Source: Armatimonadota bacterium (lineage in GTDB: Bacteria; Armatimonadota; JAAZEB01). From it: 6,493 bases of DNA. Every line of letters starts with the position of its first letter. The stretch's first letter is position 1. Below are positions 1 through 6,475 of this stretch, in pieces. The notes beneath the pieces are model-generated. The model did not search any database. It was not told the DNA's origin and worked only from the letters and a program-made list of their open reading frames with translations. Made by a program: the position numbers and the translations under genes. Where the stretch lies: NCBI GenBank assembly GCA_012841485.1, contig DUUU01000195.1, positions 1 to 6,493 of the forward strand. The letters run 5' to 3'.

Positions 1-818
1 AGATCCTGCCGGCCTTCCTTGCACGGAATCTCCGCGCGCACGGCCTCCACGAACTGCGGCAGGCTCGAATGAACCACCTCGTCGGGGCTTCCCTCAGCGT
101 CAATTCGCGCGCGCACCGCCTCCAGGATCGCGCTGAGGGTTTCCTGCGCCTCCAGGTGGTCGGCACCGTTCATCAGCAGCAGGTGGCGCGTCTTCGCGAG
201 CGGCGCCAGGAGATCGCGGGCGTGGCGAAGCTCGGCGAGGGCCTCTTCCGGCTCTTCGGGAAGCCGCGCGAGGTTGCTGTAGGAGAAGACCAGCGAGTTG
301 GCCAGAACCCGGGAGCCGTCGGCGCCCTGCCAGATGAACTCCATGCAGGAGCCGTTGGGCAGAAAACCCCGCCCGAAGATGCAGCTCTCGATCCCAAAGC
401 CCCGCAGGATCTGGGGCATCTGCGAGATATTCCCGAACTGGTTGGGGAGATAGCCCACCTTCATCACGCCGCCAAAGTGGCGCGCGATGCGATGCCCGAT
501 GAGGAGACTGCGGATGGTCGCCTCGCCACTGACAAGAAACCCGTCGTTCTGTTGATACCACGGCCCGACGAGGATCCGGCCTTCCCGGATGTGCCGGCGC
601 AGGCGCTCCTCGTTCTCCGGGCGGATCTCCAGGTAATCCTCCAGGAGAAGCGTCTGCCCATCCAGGTGGAAGCAGCGGAACTCCGGGTCGCGGTCGAGGA
701 GATCGAGCAGGTGGTCGATCAGGTCCACCAGGCGCATGCGGAAGCGCTGGAACGGCAGGTACCACTCGCGATCCCAGTGCGTGTGAGACACCACGTGCAG
801 AACGTAGCCCTGTGCCAT
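1..818 (-). CDS. GH38 alpha-mannosidase-like protein, N-terminal part (runs off the left edge)
   Basis: The gene starts at ATG 818 and reads through to base 3 without a stop, giving 272 residues. GH38 proteins usually have 800-1000, so most of the gene lies outside the window. Family marks are SHTHWDREWY (residues 11-20, with zinc-ligand candidates H14 and D16), the block GYLPNQFGNISQMPQIL (122-138) and NGADH (217-221). GH38 enzymes use zinc and a double-displacement mechanism to cleave alpha-mannosides from glycans. The Asp expected in the P-D-x-F-G block, which is both nucleophile and zinc ligand in characterised members, is Asn126 here (codon AAC), so activity is doubtful. There is no signal peptide, so the protein is probably cytoplasmic. 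GGAG at 825-828 stands six bases from the ATG. The gene follows the GHL10 gene on the same strand after 237 bases; no clear terminator or promoter was seen there, so an operon is possible. Family assignment is firm; substrate is unknown. Confidence 0.9.
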   Translation of the reverse strand, partial: MAQGYVLHVVSHTHWDREWYLPFQRFRMRLVDLIDHLLDLLDRDPEFRCFHLDGQTLLLEDYLEIRPENEERLRRHIREGRILVGPWYQQNDGFLVSGEATIRSLLIGHRIARHFGGVMKVGYLPNQFGNISQMPQILRGFGIESCIFGRGFLPNGSCMEFIWQGADGSRVLANSLVFSYSNLARLPEEPEEALAELRHARDLLAPLAKTRHLLLMNGADHLEAQETLSAILEAVRARIDAEGSPDEVVHSSLPQFVEAVRAEIPCKEGRQD

Positions 819-1055
819 GCTTGTCTCCAGAAGCCGTCGTGCGGCTGGCCGCCTCGCCCCGTTGGGTTCTACCCATTCACGCGCCGTTCTGCACATTCGG
901 CGGCTCCATGAGGGATGCGCGGGGAGGCAACGCCTGGCAGACCCCTGGGATCTCCTGCAGGCGCGGGGAGTGAGGCATGCTTCGCCCTGCCCGGCATGGC
1001 GCGGGGGAAGGTGGGGGCGCGCATGGCCTCGGGGGAGACCACCGCGCCCGCCGCG

Positions 1056-2918
1056 CTACAGGCCGGTGCCAGAGAGGCCGTTCTGGATTATGACGGGGGG
1101 ATCGATGATCCTGGCGGCTTTGCGTTCGGTCTGCTGGCGCCGTACCTCGGCCAACAGCCCCGGAACGGCGTGGGGCGCCTGAGCCGGCTTCGCGAACGCC
1201 TTCCGAAAGACCGGCCAGAACTGGTCGATTCGATGCGACAGGTCGAATACCATCACGCCCTGCGTGGAGGCCGCTGCCGCCTGGAGGGCGCGCGCCAGTC
1301 CATCCGGATTGCGGTCATACTTCTCCAGGGCGATGCCCGCATAGACCCACGCCTGGCTGTTGGCAGCGCGGTTGGCAAGCTGCCCGGCCGCCTCCACGGT
1401 GGCGCCCGGAGAGTAGCCTCGCTGGGCGGCATCGGCGATGGTAGGCATGCCATAGTAGCAGCCGGGCGCGATCCAATCCAGCAGGCCGGCAAACCCGGTG
1501 GGGCGGAAGGTATCGGTAAGGAATCGGAACCCCGCCTGAAAATCATCGGCGGCCCAATTGGCGCCCAGCGCGGGATAGTCGCCGTACCAGGAACCGACGT
1601 AGGCGCCAACCGTGGCATTGGGGCGAGCGGCACGCGCAGTGGCGACGGCCCGCGCCAGCCAGTTGCGCAGGTGAAGCGCGCGCCATGCCAGCCAGGCATC
1701 CATGTGGGGCCCTGGGATCCAGCGGACGACCATGCCGGGGAAGCTCACATGGCAGCGCAGCACATCATCCGGCCAGGCGATCGCGCGGCCCATCCACTCC
1801 TCAAAAGCCTGGCGGGTGGACTCGCTGAAGTCGGCGTTGATCGCCGCGTAACGCAGGCGGTCGTCAAACACCACGCCATCGAGCGGGTAGCGCGTCAGGA
1901 GCTCGGTAATCATCTCCAGCAGCCGCTGTTGGACCTCCGGGTGGTGCGGGTTGACCCATACCGGCACTCCCGGGATGCGCGATTGCAGGATCGGCACGAA
2001 CCGGGTGGCCGTCTGAAGTTGGAGCACCTGCCCGGGCGAAGTAGCCCGGCGGAGGAACGTGCCCGCCTGGCCTTCCCCAACAAGGAGGGCACCTCCCGAG
2101 GGGGGAGAGAGACCCGCGAGGGTGAAGGCGGCGCCGCTCGTCACGCTGATCACCTTGCGCGAGGCATCCAGAAGCACGACGGCCGCATCGTCCGTGGGCG
2201 CCAGCACGTCGGTGCGGGTGTAGACTGTCAGCTCATCCAGAGCCTCGGCGCGCACGTTGGGTCGGGGGTTGATGAGAAGACGCGTGCCACTCTTGGGGTC
2301 CACCACGCACAGCTGCGCCTCGCACACCACCGTCTGCCAGTCTGCGCGCTCGTAGGCCAGCCCCCGGGAAACACCGCGGTGGCCCTCGGCGAAGGTGTTC
2401 ATGCTGGCGAAGAGCCCGATCCCAGCAGCCTGGCAGGCCTCGGCCATCGCCGCGACCGGGTCGAACTCGGCCGGCAGCGTGGCCTGGTTCCACCGGGTGA
2501 GGCGCTTCGCGTGCTGGCTTGGGTAGAGCGTCTCGCCCACAATCGGCTTCACATCCAGCACGATCGTGTTGAAACCGACGGAAGCGATCCGCTCCACGAG
2601 CGCCTTGACCTTTTCCGCCGAGTTGATCCGCCCCAGGTTGGCGACCGCATCGATCCAGAGGATGCGACCCTGCACCTGTTGCTTCCGGGCGATCTCCTGA
2701 GCGATGCCAATGCCGTTGTTCGCCTCGTCGAGCTCTACCGGCCCGAGGGCGGGGAAGGGCACATAGCCCTCGCGTGGCGACGGCGGCGCCAGTTGCAGCA
2801 GCGGGGGCGTGCTCTCTTTCGTGCCCGTGGGCACGGCCGGCTGTTGCGCCGAGACGGGCGCCTGGAGTGCCAGAAGAACCAGAGCAACGGAAACAGGACA
2901 GGTTGTGAGTGCGCGCAC
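1056..2918 (-). CDS. Exported GHL10 (DUF187/YngK-like) family glycosidase-like protein
   Basis: This 620-residue protein starts at GTG 2918, with AGGAGG at 2923-2928 four bases away (rather close). Residues 1-24 look like a signal peptide: a basic start, a hydrophobic run around 9-20, and cleavage likely after VSA24. A Pro/Gln-rich linker follows. The TIM-barrel-like part begins at GRILWIDA (84-91). It continues through GFNTIVLDVKP (115-125), YPSQ (132-135), the FDPVAAMAEACQAAGIGLF segment (152-170) with ASMN (171-174), then WVNPHHPEV (321-329) and YPLDGVVFDDRLRY (344-357), ending near the VMVFDLS strand (555-561). These match GHL10 proteins in order. D352 or D353 are acidic candidates for catalysis, but the family's chemistry is poorly known. 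A beta-rich, Ala/Val/Gly-rich stretch at about 200-315 interrupts the barrel. The protein probably acts outside the cytoplasm on a glycan. The GH38 gene lies just downstream. Family is fairly sure, substrate unknown. Confidence 0.85.
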   Translation of the reverse strand: MRALTTCPVSVALVLLALQAPVSAQQPAVPTGTKESTPPLLQLAPPSPREGYVPFPALGPVELDEANNGIGIAQEIARKQQVQGRILWIDAVANLGRINSAEKVKALVERIASVGFNTIVLDVKPIVGETLYPSQHAKRLTRWNQATLPAEFDPVAAMAEACQAAGIGLFASMNTFAEGHRGVSRGLAYERADWQTVVCEAQLCVVDPKSGTRLLINPRPNVRAEALDELTVYTRTDVLAPTDDAAVVLLDASRKVISVTSGAAFTLAGLSPPSGGALLVGEGQAGTFLRRATSPGQVLQLQTATRFVPILQSRIPGVPVWVNPHHPEVQQRLLEMITELLTRYPLDGVVFDDRLRYAAINADFSESTRQAFEEWMGRAIAWPDDVLRCHVSFPGMVVRWIPGPHMDAWLAWRALHLRNWLARAVATARAARPNATVGAYVGSWYGDYPALGANWAADDFQAGFRFLTDTFRPTGFAGLLDWIAPGCYYGMPTIADAAQRGYSPGATVEAAGQLANRAANSQAWVYAGIALEKYDRNPDGLARALQAAAASTQGVMVFDLSHRIDQFWPVFRKAFAKPAQAPHAVPGLLAEVRRQQTERKAARIIDPPVIIQNGLSGTGL

Positions 2919-3140
2919 ACTGCCTCCTCTATGATGGTGAACGGGGACTGCGGTGCAGCCGGGGGCATGAAGAGAGGCCAGACACGAGCCAGGCTCGGTT
3001 GGGCAGGGACGGCGCCTCGCTCCCTCTCTGCCGTTCGCCGGGCCGCAGAAGCCCAGTGGGTGACTGGTATGGGAGACGGCGAATCGCGCGCCTTGGTTCA
3101 GTCGTGCCGTCTAGCGCGCCGGTCCTGCACGAGTGACTAT

Positions 3141-3279
3141 CCGCAGGTGACGCAGATAACAGATGAACTGAAGAAAACGGGAGTAGAGAACGGGCAATCG
3201 GTGCAAGCGGTGTTTGCTCTGGCATGGCCGGTCTATTCTGCAATGTCCACCTATCTATGTTCATCTGCGCCATCTGTGG
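3141..3279. repeat. Inverted pair of degenerate CGCAGAT-type repeats
   Basis: The left arm CCGCAGGTGACGCAGAT (3141-3157) matches the reverse complement of the right arm, CCACAGATGGCGCAGAT (3263-3279), at 14 of 17 positions. A gapped match (AACA and GAT blocks) continues inward. The arms are 105 bases apart. All three differences are transitions; in a plus-strand RNA two of them become G-U pairs. From memory, intergenic repeats built from short CGCAGAT/CACAGAT units occur in many copies in various bacterial genomes, and this pair looks like two decayed copies in opposite orientation. Copy number in this genome cannot be seen from the window. Confidence 0.6.
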
Positions 3280-3344
3280 GTGGCAAAGCGGAGCCTCGCC
3301 CTGAGATTTCGACATAAGGAATCCGAAGCCTCGGAGGCATTGCG

Positions 3345-3408
3345 CAACCCGGCGCGCGGCGATAAATCACCGCGCTGCTTGCGAGCGAAGCCCTGCCGGG
3401 CTGGGTTG
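3345..3408. repeat. Nested palindromes able to form a three-way junction
   Basis: An outer stem CAACCC (3345-3350) with GGGTTG (3403-3408) encloses two hairpins. The first is GCGCGGCGAT (3354-3363) facing ATCACCGCGC (3366-3375), with one mismatch in ten. The second is AGCCC (3389-3393), loop TGCC, GGGCT (3398-3402), directly abutting the outer stem. The only mismatch is C3360 with A3369; in RNA copied from the other strand this becomes a G-U pair, a slight hint that a minus-strand transcript would be the folded one. A short palindrome GCCTC-G-GAGGC (3328-3338) lies just before, and GGGA-TAC-TCCC (3409-3419) just after. It may be a dispersed palindromic repeat or part of a structured RNA. Confidence 0.55.
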
Positions 3409-3441
3409 GGGATACTCCCAGATGTCTCAAAACGGCGGTGG

Positions 3442-3538
3442 CTGGGATGAGAAGGCCCGAAGGGGCTTTGCCGGAAAGCAGCGCGGATCTTCGAGCTCCG
3501 CGCGTGCGGACGGCCTTCTCCTTACGTCGGAATCCCAG
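3442..3538. other. Long palindromic structure, candidate structured RNA or repeat element
   Basis: The left arm 3442-3457 pairs without a mismatch to two right-hand segments. CTGGGAT (3442-3448) pairs with ATCCCAG (3532-3538), and GAGAAGGCC (3449-3457) pairs with GGCCTTCTC (3512-3520). This leaves an 11-base one-sided bulge, CTTACGTCGGA (3521-3531). Inside sits a second hairpin: GCA plus GCGCGGA (3478-3487) with TCCGCGC (3497-3503) and TGC (3505-3507), with one bulged G and a TCTTCGAGC apical region. Sixteen paired outer bases plus ten inner ones are well beyond chance for a stretch this short. The element ends 17 bases before the -35 box at 3556, so the promoter there would not transcribe it. 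It does not match a riboswitch class I can recognise. Confidence 0.5.
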
Positions 3539-3555
3539 AGCCTCGCCGCCCGCGA

Positions 3556-3584
3556 TTGACTCGACCCAACCCCTCTGATAGAAT
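3556..3584 (+). promoter_or_regulatory. Sigma70-type promoter of the ATPase-rnz gene pair
   Basis: TTGACT (3556-3561) and TAGAAT (3579-3584) each differ from the consensus hexamers at one position and are exactly 17 bases apart. Transcription would begin near 3591, giving a leader of about 19 bases before the ATG at 3610 that includes the GAGGAG ribosome binding site. This argues against the upstream in-frame starts (TTG 3556, GTG 3586), which would lie in or before the -10 region. Confidence 0.75.
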
Positions 3585-3609
3585 CGTGAGTGAGGAGCCA
3601 CGCGGCCAA

Positions 3610-5322
3610 ATGGATACCACGACTCGCGTATTGCCCCCGTGGGCGGAGGAGCTGCGCCAGAAGTACCTGGCCGGAGTTGCCAACACCTTCCTGATCCACT
3701 TCAATGTGTTCGATCAGGTGCCTTACAACGGCGATTACGTGCCCCTGAAGGAGTTTTTCTACCGCTTCTTCGACGGGAAGAAGGAGATCGTCGCCTTCTA
3801 CAACGTGAGCGAGGGCCTCACCTTCGCCACGGAGGAGATGCGCCGGAGGTTCTTCTCCCTTCCGGGGTTGCGCAGCGAGGAGTATGCCGCCGGGTTGAAG
3901 CCGGTCCCCAAGCAGGCCTCTGTCGTCCTTGGCCTGCTCGAGACGGCGTTGAAGGCCCCCAAGGCGAGCATCGCCGTGGTGATCGACTACCTGGAGGCGG
4001 TGGCGCCCGCCGGGCAGATCTCCTTCCTCTCGGCTGAGGACCGGCAGAACGTGACGACGCTCCAGCGCTGGGCCTCCAACCAGTACCTGCTCGAGCAGTC
4101 GGATACCATCGTCATCCTCATCGCCGCGAAGTTGGGCGACGTGCATGAGAACCTCCGCTCGGCGCCCCAGATCGACTTGCAACAGATCCCTCGCCCGGAT
4201 CATGAGGAGCGTCTTGCCTACCTGCGCTACCTCGTCGAGCGCCAGGGCGCGACGGTCTCCCCAGAGATGCCGCTCGAGCGCCTGGCAGGGTTGACCGCCG
4301 GCCTGAACCGCCAGAATCTGTATAACATTCACAAGCTGGCACGGCGCGAGTCCCGGGCGATCGACTATGAGCTGGTGCGCGATACGAAGAAGGAGATTCT
4401 CCAGGATGAGTCGGCGGGCCTCCTGGAGGTGGTGGAGCCGAAGCACGGCCTGGACAGCATCGGCGGCCTGGAGTATATCAAGGAGCGCCTGATGAAGATC
4501 GCTCGCTACATGCGCGAGGGCGATACCAAGCGCGTGCCCATGGCGCTGGCTTTCGGCGGCCCCCCCGGAACGGGCAAGACGGCGGTGGCCTTCGCTTTCG
4601 CCAAGGAATCGGGCGTCAACTGCGTGATCCTCAAGGAAGCACGCGAGATGTGGGTGGGCTCCAGCGAGCGCAACCAGGAATACGTCTTCCGCCTGATCGA
4701 GGCGATGGCCCCCGTCATCGTCATCGTGGATGAAGCAGACCAATCCGAGGGCTCGCGCGGCAACCACACCGACTCTGAGGTGGATAAGCGGCTCTGGGCG
4801 CAGAAAATCCGCTTCATGGGCGATCCCGCGCACCGCGGCCGGATCATCTTCATCTTCACGAGCAACCGCCTGGATCTGATCGACGTGGCGATGAAGCGCC
4901 GCGGGCGCATCGATCAGATCATCCCCTTCCTCTATCTGGAAGACAAGATGCGCCCGATGGTCTTTCAGACCATCTTGAAGAAGCAAGGCATCCCCTTCGA
5001 CGTCTCTGACTGGCAGCCGATCATCGAGGCGACCGATCGCTTCTCCGGGGCGGATATCGAGTCGATCGTCCTGAGCGCCGACGAGCTCGCCGCCGATGAG
5101 AAGGCGCCGGCGGTGACGCAGAAGCACCTCCTCGCGGCGCTGGGCGATTTCATCCAGGCGCGCAACGAGGAGATGATCCGCTACATGGAGCTTCTGGCGC
5201 TCACCGAATGCTCTGCACGCAGTATGCTCCCGGAGTCTTTGCGGGAGACGTTTGACCGCAACGCCGCCCTGGAAGAGCTGGATCAGATCCGCACCAAGCT
5301 GAAACTGGAGGGCGTCATCTGA
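3610..5322 (+). CDS. Two-domain AAA ATPase, Ycf46-like, with degenerate N-terminal half
   Basis: The 570-residue protein starts at ATG 3610; GAGGAG (3592-3597) is 12 bases upstream, rather far, but the promoter position rules out earlier starts. Residues 280-500 form a classical AAA module: GPPGTGKT Walker A (317-324), aromatic pore-loop-like WVG (348-350), Walker B IVIVDEAD (370-377), sensor-1 N419, Arg-finger candidates in KRRGRID (429-435) and FSGAD (478-482) in the lid. Residues 1-270 look like a decayed ATPase fold: a Walker-B-like strand IAVVIDYLEA (121-130), a sensor-1-like strand DTIVILIAA (165-173) and a lid-like helical part, but no P-loop. One active and one dead half resembles Ycf46-type proteins. 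Such ATPases remodel protein partners; the partner is unknown. There is no signal peptide or membrane segment, so it is cytoplasmic. rnz follows after 98 bases on the same strand. The AAA call is certain; the Ycf46 likeness is moderate. Confidence 0.9.
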   Translation: MDTTTRVLPPWAEELRQKYLAGVANTFLIHFNVFDQVPYNGDYVPLKEFFYRFFDGKKEIVAFYNVSEGLTFATEEMRRRFFSLPGLRSEEYAAGLKPVPKQASVVLGLLETALKAPKASIAVVIDYLEAVAPAGQISFLSAEDRQNVTTLQRWASNQYLLEQSDTIVILIAAKLGDVHENLRSAPQIDLQQIPRPDHEERLAYLRYLVERQGATVSPEMPLERLAGLTAGLNRQNLYNIHKLARRESRAIDYELVRDTKKEILQDESAGLLEVVEPKHGLDSIGGLEYIKERLMKIARYMREGDTKRVPMALAFGGPPGTGKTAVAFAFAKESGVNCVILKEAREMWVGSSERNQEYVFRLIEAMAPVIVIVDEADQSEGSRGNHTDSEVDKRLWAQKIRFMGDPAHRGRIIFIFTSNRLDLIDVAMKRRGRIDQIIPFLYLEDKMRPMVFQTILKKQGIPFDVSDWQPIIEATDRFSGADIESIVLSADELAADEKAPAVTQKHLLAALGDFIQARNEEMIRYMELLALTECSARSMLPESLRETFDRNAALEELDQIRTKLKLEGVI

Positions 5323-5378
5323 GCGCGGGCGCCTGCGCTCTGCTCGCGGTCGTGATGCTGCAACCCGAGGGAAGTACC

Positions 5379-5397
5379 CGTGGCCGGCCCGGCCGCG
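5379..5397 (+). promoter_or_regulatory. GC-rich hairpin ahead of the rnz ribosome binding site
   Basis: CGTGGCC (5379-5385) can pair with GGCCGCG (5391-5397), including one G-U pair, around a GGCCC loop; the DNA core GGCCGG-C-CCGGCC is a perfect palindrome. It lies between the two plus-strand genes, ends 13 bases before the GGAGG of rnz, and has no T-run, so it is not a usual terminator. It could tune read-through or mRNA stability; in such GC-rich DNA it may also be chance. Confidence 0.35.
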
Positions 5398-5407
5398 CGG
5401 GAGAAGC

Positions 5408-5420
5408 AAGGGAGGTGCCG
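5408..5420 (+). promoter_or_regulatory. Ribosome binding site that sets the rnz start
   Basis: AAGGGAGGTG (5408-5417 region) is close to the ideal anti-Shine-Dalgarno match, with GGAGG (5411-5415) five bases before TTG 5421. The in-frame GTG 5352 and ATG 5355 have no comparable sequence ahead of them, so TTG is the better start. Confidence 0.75.
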
Positions 5421-6356
5421 TTGACCGGACGACACGCCGCGCGACATGCCCGGGTCACCTTCCTGGGTACCAGCTCCGGCGCGCCCACCTTGACGCGGGG
5501 CTTGCCATCACTCGTGCTGCGGCGCGGCCCCGAGTTGCTCCTCTTCGATTGTGGCGAGGGCACTCAGCTCCAGTTCCGAAAGGCGGGCCTCCGTCCGGGA
5601 CGCCTCTCGCGCGTCTTCATCAGCCATCTGCATGGCGACCACGTTCTGGGCCTGCCGGGCTTTCTGATGAGCCTGCAACTCGGCGGGCGGGCCACTCCCC
5701 TGGAGATTCACGGGCCGCCCGGCATCGCGGCGCTGATTCAGGCGGTCCTGCGCCTGGTCGAGGCACACATCGGCTACGAGCTGCGCATCTTTGAGCATGG
5801 CGCGGCGGAGACCGTGGCGCGCGGAGACGGCTACGAGATCGAGTGCCGGCCCCTGGACCATCGCGCCTTCTGCCTCGGCTACGCGCTGATTGAGGCGCCT
5901 GTGCCGGGGACTCTGGATGTTGCTCGCGCGCGCGCCCTGGGCGTGCCGGATGGGCCGCTAATGGGCCGGCTGAAACGGGGCGAGGCGGTGACCCTTTCCA
6001 GCGGCACCATCGTGGTGCCGGCTCAGGTGGTGGCCCCGGCCCGTCGCGGCCTGCGCGTGGCCTACTGCACCGATACCCGGCCCTCGGATGAGGCCGTCGT
6101 GCTCGCCCGGGACGCCGATCTCTTGATCCACGAGGCCACCTTCGCGCACGACCGTGCCGAGGATGCGCATGCAAAGGGACACTGCACGGCGCACGAGGCG
6201 GCGGAGATCGCGGTGCGTGCCGGCGCGCGCCAGTTGGCGCTCACGCACATCAGCCCCCGCTATCGCGATCCCGCTCCCCTGCTATCGGATGCGCAGGCCC
6301 TCTTTCCGAACACGGTGATCGCCGCCGATCTGATGGCACTGGAAGTCTCTGCATAG
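5421..6356 (+). CDS. rnz: Ribonuclease Z (tRNA 3'-end endonuclease)
   Basis: RNase Z is a zinc-dependent metallo-beta-lactamase-fold nuclease that cuts tRNA precursors after the discriminator base so that CCA can be added. With the TTG start the protein has 311 residues, typical of the short bacterial form (the B. subtilis enzyme has 307). The N-terminal strand VTFLGTSSGAPT (12-23) and FDCGEGTQ (42-49) are diagnostic. The metal motif SHLHGDH (68-74) supplies H69, H71, D73 and H74. The further ligands H147 (PLDHR), D218 (YCTDT) and H276 (LTHISPRY) complete the set with the spacing of the B. subtilis enzyme. HCTAHEAAEIA (254-264) corresponds to the usual HSTA motif, and GPLMGRLKRGE (178-188) is the conserved segment seen in true RNase Z, which favours it over other lactamase-fold hydrolases. 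The gene follows the AAA ATPase on the same strand and probably shares its promoter at 3556-3584. Confidence 0.95.
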   Translation: MTGRHAARHARVTFLGTSSGAPTLTRGLPSLVLRRGPELLLFDCGEGTQLQFRKAGLRPGRLSRVFISHLHGDHVLGLPGFLMSLQLGGRATPLEIHGPPGIAALIQAVLRLVEAHIGYELRIFEHGAAETVARGDGYEIECRPLDHRAFCLGYALIEAPVPGTLDVARARALGVPDGPLMGRLKRGEAVTLSSGTIVVPAQVVAPARRGLRVAYCTDTRPSDEAVVLARDADLLIHEATFAHDRAEDAHAKGHCTAHEAAEIAVRAGARQLALTHISPRYRDPAPLLSDAQALFPNTVIAADLMALEVSA

Positions 6357-6444
6357 CCCCCGCTGCCGCCCGCCTCGGAACCTCCAGTGCCGGAACGCGA
6401 TGGAGAGAGGCGGGAGCCGGCCCGGGCGTCACCGGCGAGGAGAA

Positions 6445-6475
6445 CGGGGGCCAACCTGCCCCCGCCATCTTTCGC
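6445..6475 (+). terminator. Terminator-like hairpin after rnz
   Basis: CGGGGGC (6445-6451), loop CAACCT, GCCCCCG (6458-6464) is a perfect seven-base-pair stem about 90 bases after the rnz stop. The following CCATCTTTCGC has only a short T-run, so intrinsic termination would be weak. The remaining bases between 6357 and the right edge show no recognisable gene. Confidence 0.45.

Larger units (their letters stand above)
2919..3609. other. Divergent intergenic region rich in inverted repeats
   Basis: These 691 bases separate the two divergent gene pairs. I found no open reading frame here with a recognisable product or a good start. The part next to the GHL10 gene (2919-3130) holds little apart from a small palindrome, CGAGCC-A-GGCTCG, at 2985-2997. 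From about 3131 to 3540 the DNA is a succession of inverted repeats, listed separately, and the last 55 bases carry the promoter and leader of the ATPase gene. A promoter for the minus-strand genes must lie here too, but no convincing pair of hexamers was seen. Confidence 0.75.

Noticed and set aside
863..875. Small hairpin TGGGT-TCT-ACCCA in the GHL10-GH38 gap
   Set aside because: A five-pair stem with no T-run in GC-rich DNA is too weak to call a terminator or operator.
69..911. 280-residue plus-strand open frame
   Set aside because: It is antisense to the GH38 gene, whose own frame carries the family motifs; no recognisable product.
915..3317. 800-residue plus-strand open frame
   Set aside because: It lies antisense to the GHL10 gene, which has a signal peptide and recognisable family motifs. 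The product of this frame is Arg/Gly/His-rich, without motifs, and continues through the repeat region; this is a GC-rich codon-usage shadow.
3214..3450. Short open frames through the intergenic repeats on both strands
   Set aside because: Their products are translations of the CGCAGAT-type and palindromic repeats, with no ribosome binding site or known domain.
3455..3480. Resemblance to glycine riboswitch or SRP RNA (CCGAAGGGGC, CCGGAAAGCAGC)
   Set aside because: The remaining conserved parts of the glycine aptamer (CTCTCAGGCAAAAGGAC-like) and the SRP GGAA-loop stem are absent; the likeness is limited to about ten bases.
3328..3538. CRISPR array
   Set aside because: The palindromes differ from one another and there is no repeat-spacer periodicity or cas gene.
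3427..5409. 660-residue minus-strand open frame
   Set aside because: It is antisense to the ATPase gene, has low-complexity Leu/Arg/Asp-rich composition without motifs, and is the mirror of that gene's codon pattern.
5352..5420. Upstream GTG/ATG start for RNase Z
   Set aside because: It lacks a ribosome binding site and would add 23 Gly/Arg-rich residues not expected for the family; TTG 5421 has an excellent site.
6250..6468. Minus-strand open frame at the right edge
   Set aside because: It overlaps the end of RNase Z, is Pro/Arg/Ala-rich, and shows no motif or ribosome binding site.
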